Assembly (NCBI GenBank): GCA_016875395.1
Contig: VGRF01000008.1
Coordinates: forward strand, 62,001 to 126,000
Length of the DNA stretch: 64,000 nucleotides
Reading direction: 5' to 3'
DNA from: Deltaproteobacteria bacterium
Lineage (GTDB): Bacteria; Myxococcota_A; UBA9160; UBA6930
The translations under genes and the position numbers were made by a program. The notes below the pieces were generated by a model. It was not told where the DNA came from. It worked only from the letters and a program-made list of their open reading frames with translations, and ran no database searches. Each line of letters opens with the position of its first letter. The stretch's first letter is position 1. Shown piece after piece: positions 1 to 8,032 of the stretch.

Positions 1-1047
1 CTGCGCCGCGATTACTTCACGGCGGGGATGATCGTGGGCCTACCCGCGATCCAGCTGTTGCTGTTCGGTTACGCGATCAACACCGACGTGCGCCACCTGC
101 GCGCGGGCGTCGCCGACGCCGCGAACACGCAGCTCTCGCGCCGTCTCGTCGCCGACGCGGAGGCGAGCCAAGTCGTCGACGTGGTCGCGCAGGTCGAGAC
201 GCCGGAGCAGCTCGAGGAGTTGTTACGGGAAGGCGAGATCGCGGTCGGCATCGCGATCCCGCGCGACTTCGAGCGCCGCGCGCGAAGAGAGGGTCGCGCC
301 CCCGCGCAGCTGCTCGTCGACGGCGCGGATCCCGCCTTGCTGATCGCCGCTCGCGGCCTCGCCTCGCTGCCGATCGCCGCGCGCCCCACGCCGCGCGCGG
401 AGCCGACGCCCACCTTCGAGGTGCGCCCGTTCTACAACCCCGAGCGCCGCTCGGCGGTCCAGATCGTGCCCGGCCTGATCGGCGTGATCCTCACGATGAC
501 GATGGTGCTGTTCACGTCGGTCGCGATCGTGCGCGAGCGCGAGCGCGGCAATCTCGAGCTGATCATCAACACGCCCGTGCGCACCACCGAGCTGATGCTC
601 GGCAAGATCTCCCCCTACGTCGCGATCGGAATGATCCAGACCACGCTGATCCTGTTGCTGGGGCGCGCTGTCTTCGACGTGCCGATCGCGGGCAGCCTCT
701 TCGACCTCTACGCCGGCTCGCTGATCTTCGTCACCTCGGTCACCGCGCTCGGCCTGCTCTTCTCGACGCTCGTCTCGACGCAGATGCAGGCCTTCCAGCT
801 CACCTTCATGTCCTTCCTGCCGCAGATCCTGATGAGCGGCTTCATGTTCCCCTTCGACGGCATGCCGAAGCCCGCTCGGCTCGTCGCCGAAATCTTTCCG
901 CTCACCCACTTCGTGCGCCTCGTGCGCGGCATCATCCTGCGCGGCGCGAGCCTCGGCGAGGTGCGCGGCGAGCTGTGGCCGCTCGCGCTGTTCTTCGTGG
1001 TCACCGTGTCGATCGCGATCGCGCGCTTCCGAAAGCGGCTCGACTAA
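1..1047 (+). CDS. ABC-2 type transporter permease, 5' end outside window
   Basis: The frame is open from base 1, so the true start lies upstream; 348 residues are visible. The protein has the ABC-2 permease layout: a first membrane helix ending in LLFGYAINTD, an extracytoplasmic domain of about 130 residues, then five hydrophobic segments between about nt 470 and 1030. The sequence RERERGNLELIINTPVRTTE after the second helix is the typical coupling region of YbhR/YhhJ-like exporters. It would form a membrane exporter with an ATPase encoded upstream. Its stop overlaps the stop of the convergent HTTM gene by a few bases. Family assignment is firm; substrate unknown. Confidence 0.9.
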   Translation: MRRDYFTAGMIVGLPAIQLLLFGYAINTDVRHLRAGVADAANTQLSRRLVADAEASQVVDVVAQVETPEQLEELLREGEIAVGIAIPRDFERRARREGRAPAQLLVDGADPALLIAARGLASLPIAARPTPRAEPTPTFEVRPFYNPERRSAVQIVPGLIGVILTMTMVLFTSVAIVRERERGNLELIINTPVRTTELMLGKISPYVAIGMIQTTLILLLGRAVFDVPIAGSLFDLYAGSLIFVTSVTALGLLFSTLVSTQMQAFQLTFMSFLPQILMSGFMFPFDGMPKPARLVAEIFPLTHFVRLVRGIILRGASLGEVRGELWPLALFFVVTVSIAIARFRKRLD

Positions 1048-1970
1048 TCGCGACGCGGGTCCGCGAGCCACGGCGCGATGCGGCGCGTCACGGCGCTCAG
1101 ATCGAAGAACGTCACGAACACGACGGGCATGAACAGGAACTGCACGTTCAGCAGCACCCAGGTCATCGCGTGGAACGTCGCGACGAATGCGACGAAAGCG
1201 ATGCGTTGCCAGAGCGCCCGGAGCCAGAAGATCACGGGGAAGCCGAGCTCCATCGCGGCGACGCCGAGGCCCGGCAGGATCAGCGTCCACGGATGTGCGG
1301 CGAGCCAAAGGCCGAGTTGTGCGCCCGCGCCGACGTCGGACTCGCCGAACCGAAGCGCGCGTTCGAGCGTGAGCTGCCGCAACACTTCCGGCCCGAACCA
1401 GGCGAGCCCCGTGCCCCGCAGCTTCGCGAAGCCGCTCCACCAATAGAACGCCGCGATGTAGAGCTGCGAGGCGCGAATCGGCCAGCTCGCCTCCCACTCC
1501 GCGAGCGCGCCGCGCGCGCGCCCGGCCAGCGCATCGAGGGAGAACGTCTCGCCCGAACGCGAGAGCGCGAAGAAGAGCAGCACGTGGAACGGGATCAGCT
1601 CGCGGTGGTGGACGTCGCCCGCGACGCTGTCGCGAAAGCCTTTCAGCACGACGATCAACGCGAGGGACGCGAGCGCGGCAGCGCGCGTTCTCCAGCCCAA
1701 GGCGAACGCGGCGAGGGCGGCCAGGAGCACGACCACGCCGGCCTGTGCGAGCAGCGGCTCGAAGCGGGTGATGCCGAGCGCGTCGAAGTACCAGATCGAA
1801 TCGATCAGCCGGAAGCGCGCGCCGAACGGGTCGATCTCGAAGAAGCTCGAGAACTGCATCGCGAAGAACGGGATCAGTCCGAGCCCGAGCAGGAACCGCG
1901 TCGCTCCGAGCCGCTGCGGCGTGCCGCCGCTGAACACGAAGCGATCGAGCGCGGCGAGGGCCGTCTTCAT
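1044..1970 (-). CDS. HTTM-domain membrane protein, second cassette copy
   Basis: A 308-residue polytopic protein of the HTTM family (membrane domain related to vitamin K-dependent gamma-carboxylase). Family-like stretches are KGFRDSVAGDVHHREL and the tryptophan-rich AAFYWWSGFAKLR, between hydrophobic helices. The ATG at 1970 overlaps the TGA of the upstream partner gene as ATGA, which decides the start; the frame is open further upstream but reads as a shadow there. It is paralogous to the protein at 2545-3483 over its whole length. Bacterial HTTM proteins mostly have no known reaction, so carboxylation should not be assumed. It is last in a four-gene, translationally coupled operon. Confidence 0.85.
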   Translation of the reverse strand: MKTALAALDRFVFSGGTPQRLGATRFLLGLGLIPFFAMQFSSFFEIDPFGARFRLIDSIWYFDALGITRFEPLLAQAGVVVLLAALAAFALGWRTRAAALASLALIVVLKGFRDSVAGDVHHRELIPFHVLLFFALSRSGETFSLDALAGRARGALAEWEASWPIRASQLYIAAFYWWSGFAKLRGTGLAWFGPEVLRQLTLERALRFGESDVGAGAQLGLWLAAHPWTLILPGLGVAAMELGFPVIFWLRALWQRIAFVAFVATFHAMTWVLLNVQFLFMPVVFVTFFDLSAVTRRIAPWLADPRRD

Positions 1971-2548
1971 CGCGCGCTCCCGGCGTTCCACTCGGTCCGC
2001 CAGCGCAGCCGCGCCGTCTCGCGCGTGTCGGGCAGGCGCTCCAGCGTCTCGGACGAGAAGTGCATGCGCACGCGCTCGGCGTGAAGCTCGACGATGAAGT
2101 CCGGAGCGCCCGGCGCGCGCCCCAGCGTCTCGTTCACGCTCACCAGCAGCGCGCGCTCCCAGTTCTCCACGAAGATGGGCTCGCCCGGCGCAATGCCCAA
2201 CCACCAGCGGTCGAGCGTCGCGCCGCCGGAGTTCTTGTGCTTGAAGCGCGGCGGAGGGTGGCCCCAGCTGCGTTCGTAGTAGAGCCGCCACATGTTGCGC
2301 GGCGCGACGTTCAGGTCCGCGCGCCGCACCCACTCCTCGCCCCCATCCGCGCGCACGGCCCGCCAGCCCTCGCGCTCGAGGCGCTCGCGATCTTTGAGCA
2401 CGACGCTGCGCCGCTCCGGCGCCTCGGCGGGCTGGATCGCGTACATCGGCGCCCAGGTGAGCCGGAACTCGTCGATGCGAAACGGCACCGCGAGCCACAC
2501 CACGAGCGCGTGGACGGCGAGCAGCCACGCGACGCTGCGCTTGTTCAT
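1967..2548 (-). CDS. Membrane-anchored partner of HTTM protein, copy B
   Basis: 193 residues: one N-terminal membrane helix (about residues 8-23) followed by a soluble extracytoplasmic domain with LTWAPMYAIQ and MWRLYYERSWG. I do not recognise a named family. It is clearly paralogous to the protein at 3480-4058, sharing the LTWAPMY and the RxxYYERS motifs, and it always sits directly upstream of an HTTM gene here with a 4-base overlap. That arrangement suggests an obligate partner, perhaps the substrate-facing or anchoring subunit of the HTTM enzyme; this is inference from context. Confidence 0.8.
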   Translation of the reverse strand: MNKRSVAWLLAVHALVVWLAVPFRIDEFRLTWAPMYAIQPAEAPERRSVVLKDRERLEREGWRAVRADGGEEWVRRADLNVAPRNMWRLYYERSWGHPPPRFKHKNSGGATLDRWWLGIAPGEPIFVENWERALLVSVNETLGRAPGAPDFIVELHAERVRMHFSSETLERLPDTRETARLRWRTEWNAGSAR

Positions 2549-3483
2549 TCAGTCCCTCGTGCGGAGCGCCTGCCGAGCACCGGCGCAATGCGGTCGAGCA
2601 GGGGCGAAAGATCGAAGAAAACCGCGAACACCACGGGCAGGAATACGAACTTCACCTTCATGAGGACATAGTTCGCGACGTGAAAGAGCGTGACGCCGCC
2701 GAGGAACAGCGCGCGCAGCCCGGCGGCGCGCATCCACAGGACGAGGTGGAACCCGAGCTCCATCACGAAGGTCGCGAGCGCGAGCAGGATCAACAACTCG
2801 GTCTGGTGCGAGAACCAGAGCGCGAGCGGGTTGCCCTCCGGCTCGCCGTCGGGGCCGATGCCGAAGCGAAACGAACGGTTGAGCAGAAGTACCTGCAGCC
2901 GCTCGCCGTCGCGGATCCAGTCCCATCCGGTCATGCGCCACTTCGCGAGGCCGCTCCAGAAGTAGAACGACGCGATGTGCAGCTGCGCGGCCTTGATCGG
3001 CCAGCTCGACTCCCACTCCTCGAGCTCGCGGGTTTCCGGGCGACGGCGCGCATCGAGCGAGTCGACATCGCCGCAGCGCGAGAACGCGAACAGGAACAGC
3101 ACCGCGAACGGCACGAGCTCGCGGTGGTGCACGTCGCCCGCGACGCTGTCGCGCATTCCCTTCAGCAGTGCGATCGCGACGAGGCAGACGACCGCGGAGA
3201 GGCGCGTGCGGTAGCCCAGCGCGAACGTGGTGGTCGCAATCAGGAGCGTCGCGAGCGCGAGCGCCGCGAGTGCCGGGTCCAAGCGTTGGATGCCGAGCCA
3301 CTCGAAGTACCAGATCGGGTGCACGAACCAGAACTTCGGGCCCGTCCAATCGAGCCCTAACAACGTGTAGTACTGCAGCACGTGAAACGGCAGCATCCCG
3401 AAGCCGAGCACGATTCGAGTCGCCGCCAATCTCCGCGGCGAGCAACCCGTAAAGAAGAAACGCGCGAGCGCTCTCGCGATCAC
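2545..3483 (-). CDS. HTTM-domain membrane protein, first cassette copy
   Basis: 312 residues, starting with GTG at 3483, which overlaps the TGA of the upstream gene as GTGA. Conserved HTTM stretches include KGMRDSVAGDVHHREL and FYFWSGLAKWRMTG, closely matching the copy at 1044-1970. About seven hydrophobic segments are visible. The stop overlaps the start of the next partner gene at 2548 as ATGA, so all four genes form one coupled unit. Function in this branch of HTTM proteins is not established. Confidence 0.85.
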   Translation of the reverse strand: MIARALARFFFTGCSPRRLAATRIVLGFGMLPFHVLQYYTLLGLDWTGPKFWFVHPIWYFEWLGIQRLDPALAALALATLLIATTTFALGYRTRLSAVVCLVAIALLKGMRDSVAGDVHHRELVPFAVLFLFAFSRCGDVDSLDARRRPETRELEEWESSWPIKAAQLHIASFYFWSGLAKWRMTGWDWIRDGERLQVLLLNRSFRFGIGPDGEPEGNPLALWFSHQTELLILLALATFVMELGFHLVLWMRAAGLRALFLGGVTLFHVANYVLMKVKFVFLPVVFAVFFDLSPLLDRIAPVLGRRSARGTE

Positions 3484-4058
3484 TCGAAGTCGCCCCGCCA
3501 CGCGTCGTCCCACCTGAGCACGACCTCGCGCTGTTTGCGTCCGACCAGCTCGAGCGTCTCGCGATCGAAGCGCAGCGTCTCGCGTGATGCAGCCAACGAG
3601 ACGATGAACTCGGGGTCCTGCGGCGATCGTCCGAGCGTGTGATTGACGCTGCCGATCAGGCGGCGGTCCCAGTTCACCACCCACGTCTTCTCGCCGGGCT
3701 CGAGGCCCCACAGCCAGCGGTCGAACGCCCCTGCGTCGGCATTGGCGTGCTTGAAATTCATCGACCCGCTGCCGAATGAGCGCTCGTAGTAGATCCGCCA
3801 GAACGAGCGCATCGGAATGTTCAGCCGCGAGATCGGCATCCACTCCTCGGCGCCATCACGCCGCCGCGCCAACCAGCCGCGCTCGCGCAGGAACACCTTG
3901 TCCTTGCGGACCATCGCGAGCGTTTCGGTGCCGCGATATCGGTAGACCGAGTACATCGGCGCCCACGTAAGTGGAAACTGGTCGACGCGTGCGATCGCCG
4001 CGGCCCAGTTCGCCGCGAAGAATGCGGCCAGCAGAACGCAAACGGCACGGCGCGACAC
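3480..4058 (-). CDS. Membrane-anchored partner of HTTM protein, copy A
   Basis: 192 residues with an N-terminal hydrophobic segment (VCVLLAAFFAANWAAAI) and a soluble domain containing LTWAPMYSVY and FWRIYYERSFG. It is first in the four-gene unit and paralogous to the protein at 1967-2548. No named family recognised. The region upstream (4059-4164) separates it from the divergent sulfotransferase gene and must hold its promoter, though I could not pick out clear -35 and -10 boxes. Confidence 0.8.
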   Translation of the reverse strand: MSRRAVCVLLAAFFAANWAAAIARVDQFPLTWAPMYSVYRYRGTETLAMVRKDKVFLRERGWLARRRDGAEEWMPISRLNIPMRSFWRIYYERSFGSGSMNFKHANADAGAFDRWLWGLEPGEKTWVVNWDRRLIGSVNHTLGRSPQDPEFIVSLAASRETLRFDRETLELVGRKQREVVLRWDDAWRGDFE

Positions 4059-4164
4059 TCGCCTCCCTCCGGCGCGCGCGAAGTTATCGCGCGGAGGTGC
4101 GCGGTCGATTCTCGCGCGCCCCGCTGCTAATCGAGGCGCGTCCCCCGAACTCGCGTGGACCTCG

Positions 4165-5157
4165 ATGCCGCATCCGCTCGTTCACATCGGCTTCCACAAG
4201 ACGGCGACGAAATGGTTCCAGGAAGCCGTCTACCCGCTCGTGAAGAGCCACGTCTACATCCCGCGCGCTCGCGTGCAGGCCGCGCTGCTGGGGCCGAGCG
4301 CGTTCCACTTCGACGCGGACGAAGCTCGCGCTTGCCTCGAAATCCCGCCGGGCACCGCGCCGATTCTGTGCGAAGAGAACCTCAGCGGGTACCTGCACAA
4401 TGGCGGGTTGTTGGGCCTCCTCACCAAGGAAGTCGCGCAGCGCGTTCGCGCCACGCTCCCCGATGCGCACGTCGTAGTCGTCGTGCGCGCGCAGCCCGAA
4501 ATGGTCGCAGCGTGTTACCAGCAGTACGTGCGCGGTGGCGGCACCTACAGCGCGCAGCGTTACCTCTGGCCGGCGGATTTCGTGCGAGGCGCCTCGGCGC
4601 TGGCTTTCAAGGCGCCGCGCTTCAGCTTCGACCACTTCGAGTACGACCGCGTGATCGCTCACTACCAGCAGCTCTTCGGCCCCGAGCGAGTTCACGCCTA
4701 CGCCTACGAGCAGATCGAACGTGATGCTCGGGAGTTCTTGCGCCTCTACGCCCGCGAGCACGCGCTCGACCTCGACGTGGCGAACGTGCCGCTCGCCAAG
4801 CGAAACGCTTCCTACAGCCGGACGGTCAATCAGCTCTCGCGCATCCTCAATCGCTTCACGGCGCGCTCCGTCACGGACAAGCACACCTGGCTGCACGTGC
4901 CCTATCTGTATCGCCAACGACGCCGCCTGATCGAAGCCGCCAACGCGACGGGCGTGTTCGGCTCCCGCGCGTCTCCGGACGACTTGTTAGGTGCGCAGAC
5001 CGTCGCATGGATTCGGCAGCGCTACTGGGAGTAGAACCGCCGGCTCGCGAAGCTCGTGAACTGCGACCTCGCCGACCTCGGCTACCCGCTCGATCCACCG
5101 CCGGCGCCCGTGGCGCGACCCGAGCGCGCCGCTTGGCTGCGGTGGACGACGAAGTAG
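4165..5157 (+). pseudogene. Sulfotransferase-like gene with in-frame TAG
   Basis: The first 289 codons encode a PAPS-dependent sulfotransferase-like protein. HIGFHKTATKWFQ (residues 7-19) is the 5'-phosphosulfate loop, and VVVVRAQPEMVAACYQQYV fits the 3'-phosphate-binding strand and helix. A TAG at 5032-5034 ends it, but the same frame continues for 40 more sense codons to a TAG at 5155-5157. Those codons read NRRLAKLV and LADLGYPLDPPP, the usual C-terminal tail of this family (commonly ESNRRL...LGYP). One base change (TCG to TAG) would restore a normal length. The gene is either a fresh nonsense allele or a consensus error; the truncated form may be inactive. Confidence 0.75.
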
Positions 5158-5211
5158 CGCCCTGCGCGGCACCCTCCTCTTGGTGCACGCTCCGCAGCCA
5201 GGAGGCCCGCC

Positions 5212-6021
5212 ATGTACACCGACATCCGCACCGAGAAGCGCGGCGCGTGCCATTGGATCGTGCTGAATCGCCCCGACGCGATGAACGCGGTGCGCCCCAA
5301 AACCTACGTCGAGCTCACGCACGCCTTCGAGGACGCCGACGCCGATCGCGACACGCGCTTCATCGTGCTCTCCGGCGAAGGTCGAGGCTTCTGCGCCGGC
5401 GACGACTTCAACGAGATCTTCCTCAGCGAGGACCAGCACCCCTCGAAGCGCAGCGACGCCACGCTCGCGCGCTACCGCTCGCGCCACGGCGCCGCGACCC
5501 CCGTGGTCGGCGCGATTCTCGCGTGCACGAAGCCGACCATCGCCGCGATCAACGGCCCCGCGGTCGGCATGGGCATGGACCTCGCGCTGCTCTGCGACAT
5601 CCGCATCGCGAGCGAGCGCGCGAAGCTCGGCAGCTACTTCGTGCGCCGCGGCGTGATCGGCAGCATCGGCGGCACGTACCTCCTGCCGCGCATCGTCGGC
5701 CTCTCGCGCGCGATGGAGCTGCTGCTCTCGGGCGAGCTCGTCGACGCACACGAAGCGGAGCGGCTCGGCCTGGTCTCGCGCGTCGTGCCCGACAGCGAGC
5801 TCGCCGCCGCGGTCGACGCCCTCGCCGAGAAGCTCTCGTGGGGAGCGCCGCTCGCGCAGCGCGCGATCAAGCGCGTGGTGCGCCGCGGCCTCACCGTCGA
5901 CCCCGATGCGCTCGAGGAGTACGGACGCCTGCTGTCGGACGAGCTGTGGAAGACGGAGGACCACCGCGAGGGCGTGCGGAGCCACGTCGAACGGAGGAAG
6001 CCCGCGTTCAGGGAGCGCTGA
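5212..6021 (+). CDS. Enoyl-CoA hydratase/isomerase family protein
   Basis: 269 residues of the crotonase fold. GEGRGFCAGDDFNE and INGPAVGMGMDLALLCDIR carry the two backbone amides of the oxyanion hole that stabilise acyl-CoA enolates. The C-terminal part (residues 180-269) has the expected helices. The start at 5212 follows a strong Shine-Dalgarno, GGAGG, about 8 bases upstream. It probably acts in fatty- or aromatic-acid beta-oxidation; exact substrate cannot be read. Related crotonases are at 29604 and 51381. Confidence 0.9.
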   Translation: MYTDIRTEKRGACHWIVLNRPDAMNAVRPKTYVELTHAFEDADADRDTRFIVLSGEGRGFCAGDDFNEIFLSEDQHPSKRSDATLARYRSRHGAATPVVGAILACTKPTIAAINGPAVGMGMDLALLCDIRIASERAKLGSYFVRRGVIGSIGGTYLLPRIVGLSRAMELLLSGELVDAHEAERLGLVSRVVPDSELAAAVDALAEKLSWGAPLAQRAIKRVVRRGLTVDPDALEEYGRLLSDELWKTEDHREGVRSHVERRKPAFRER

Positions 6022-6077
6022 GGGACTGCGTTCTGCGGAGGGATCGGCGCGGCACGGAGCAGCCTCGTTTCTTTGCA

Positions 6078-6146
6078 CTTCGCTCGCCTCCGCGGACTCC
6101 GGCTCGCGGCTTGCGGTTCATATCGAGCCCGCGTTTCGTCGTCAGG
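6078..6146 (+). repeat. Short dispersed repeat, copy 1 (two blocks)
   Basis: Block one (6078-6117) contains CTTCGCTCG, CTCCGCGGACT, CGGCTCG and CTTGCGG. Block two (6128-6146) is CCCGCGTTTCGTCGTCAGG. Both blocks recur at 34590-34704 in the same order and orientation. The copy fills the gap between the crotonase and the deacylase and encodes no protein. Unlike the other copies it has no hairpin between its flanks. Confidence 0.7.
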
Positions 6147-6212
6147 GAGTGGTTGCTGGCTACGTGGCGTCGGCCGGCACTTCGGTACCGTGCGCGAACT
6201 CCTGGAGGCTTC

Positions 6213-7874
6213 ATGGCGCACGATCTCGTGATTCGGGGCGGGGACATCATCGACGGCACGGGCAAGCCTGCCTTTCGCGGCGACGTCGCCATCGATGGCG
6301 ACACGATCACCGCGGTCGGCGCGGTCTCCGCACCCGGCAAGCGCGAGATCGACGCGCGCGGGCACGCGGTCACGCCGGGCTTCGTCGACATCCACACGCA
6401 CCTCGACGCGCAGATCGCGTGGGACCCGCTGCTGACGCCGCTTTCGTGGCACGGCGTGACGAGCGCGTTGTTAGGGAACTGCGGCGTCACCTTCGCGCCG
6501 GTGCGGCCGGGCGATGCGGCGACGCTCGCGGGCATGATGGAGACGGTCGAGGACATCCCGCGCCGCGCGATCCTCGAGGGCCTGCCCTGGAACTGGGAAG
6601 GCTACGGCGGCTACCTCGACGCGCTGCGCACGACGGCGCCCGCGATCAACGTCGCGGGGCTCGTCGGCCACTGCGCGGTGCGCTTCTACGTGATGGGCGA
6701 GCGCGCCGTCGACGAGCAGCCGACCGACGCCGAGATGGATCGCATCGCGGAAGTGGTCGGCGAGTCCGTGCGCCAGGGCGCGGTCGGATTCTCGACCTCG
6801 CGCCTGATCGGCCACGTGCTGCCCGACGGCCGCGACGTGCCCGGCACGCACGCGAGCGCCGAAGAGCTCGTGCGCATCGCGCGCGCCGTGAAGCGCGCGG
6901 GCGGCGGGCTCATGCAAAACGTGCTCGACCTCTCGGGCAAGTTCGACCACGAGATGGCGCTGATCCGCAAAGAGGCCGAGGCGACTGGCGACCGCGTGCT
7001 GTTCAGCGTGACCGCGGGCAACTCCGACGCCTCGGGCAAGCGCCTCAACGCGATCGTCGACGGCATGCGCGCCGACGGCCTCGACGTGAGCTGCGTCGCG
7101 ATCCCGCGCGGGTCGGGATTTGTTACGGGCCTCGTGAACGAGCTGCCCTGGCGCAGCGGCGCCTGGAAGGAGCTCGCCGCGCGGAGCTTCGCGGAGCGGC
7201 TCGCGGCGCTCGACGACGCCGACTTCTGCGCGCGCCTCGTCGCCGATGCGAACGCGGACACGAGCTTCATGGCGAAGGTGCCGACCTTCCATCTCGGCAG
7301 TGGCGACACGCCCGACTACGTGTTCCGCATGGAGACCTCGCTCGCGCATCTCGCGAAGCTCGCGGGCGAGACGGAGGCCGAGACGTTCCTGCGCATGCAG
7401 CGCGAGACGCGCGGCAAGGCGCTCTTCACGAAGCTCTTCTTCAACCCGAACCTGCGCGCCGTCGAGGACCTGATCTCGGGCGGCCACATCCTGCCGGGCC
7501 TCGGCGACGCCGGCGCGCACGTCGGCCAGGTGATGGACTCGGGCTGGTGCTCGTTCGTGCTCGCCCACTGGGTGCGCGAGCGCGGCCTCTTCACGACGGA
7601 AGAAGCGGTGCGCCGCATGAGCGCGATGCCAGCGCGCATCATGGGCCTGAAAGATCGCGGCAGGCTCGAAGCGGGCCTCAAGGCCGACGTGAACGTGATC
7701 GACCTCGCCCGCGTGAGCGAACGCATGCCCGAATACGTGCGCGACTTCCCGAACGGCGCCGGCCGCTTCGTGCAGCGCGGCCGCGGCTACCGCGCCACGC
7801 TGTGCAACGGCGTGCCGATCCTCGAGAATGACGAGCACACGGGGCTACGCGGCGGCGCCGTGATCGGGCGCTGA
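6213..7874 (+). CDS. N-acyl-D-amino-acid deacylase (amidohydrolase family 3)
   Basis: 553 residues. The N-terminal beta-sandwich start (LVIRGGDIIDGTG) is followed by the metal site FVDIHTHLDAQ (about residues 57-67). Later come GLVGHCAVR, the GLGDAGAHVGQV region and a C-terminal sandwich ending with an NGVPI turn. This order matches zinc-dependent D-aminoacylases/dihydroorotase-like amidohydrolases, which remove acyl groups from N-acyl-D-amino acids. The ATG at 6213 follows a GGAG; the open frame further upstream crosses the repeat and is not coding. It could also hydrolyse another cyclic or acylated amide. Confidence 0.88.
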   Translation: MAHDLVIRGGDIIDGTGKPAFRGDVAIDGDTITAVGAVSAPGKREIDARGHAVTPGFVDIHTHLDAQIAWDPLLTPLSWHGVTSALLGNCGVTFAPVRPGDAATLAGMMETVEDIPRRAILEGLPWNWEGYGGYLDALRTTAPAINVAGLVGHCAVRFYVMGERAVDEQPTDAEMDRIAEVVGESVRQGAVGFSTSRLIGHVLPDGRDVPGTHASAEELVRIARAVKRAGGGLMQNVLDLSGKFDHEMALIRKEAEATGDRVLFSVTAGNSDASGKRLNAIVDGMRADGLDVSCVAIPRGSGFVTGLVNELPWRSGAWKELAARSFAERLAALDDADFCARLVADANADTSFMAKVPTFHLGSGDTPDYVFRMETSLAHLAKLAGETEAETFLRMQRETRGKALFTKLFFNPNLRAVEDLISGGHILPGLGDAGAHVGQVMDSGWCSFVLAHWVRERGLFTTEEAVRRMSAMPARIMGLKDRGRLEAGLKADVNVIDLARVSERMPEYVRDFPNGAGRFVQRGRGYRATLCNGVPILENDEHTGLRGGAVIGR

Positions 7875-7902
7875 GGCGTCCGTCACTGCGCCGACCCGGA
7901 CG

Positions 7903-7922
7903 ACTGCGGTGGCTGCCGCAGT
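7903..7922. terminator. Possible hairpin terminator downstream of deacylase
   Basis: ACTGCGG and CCGCAGT form a perfect 7-bp stem around a 6-base loop, 29 bases after the deacylase stop. There is no T run, so intrinsic termination is uncertain; it may only be an mRNA end-stabilising hairpin. Confidence 0.35.
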
Positions 7923-8032
7923 TGCGAGCACGTGCGTGATCGCTGCGTGAGCGGCGCGGACCCGCTGGCCACTCAGCGGCGCCCGTATGACGGCACTCTT
8001 CTTGCGACCTCTCCGGCTCGGGAGGGGTCGCC

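Noticed and set aside
1044-2588. A 514-residue HTTM protein with a long N-terminal domain
   Set aside because: The extra part is a shadow of the partner gene in another frame.
5007-7874. A single 955-residue protein covering the sulfotransferase tail to the deacylase
   Set aside because: The long open frame crosses a crotonase gene in another frame and a repeat; only the part from 6213 matches a family.
7903-7922. Strong intrinsic terminator
   Set aside because: There is a good stem but no following T run, so it is listed only as a weak candidate.
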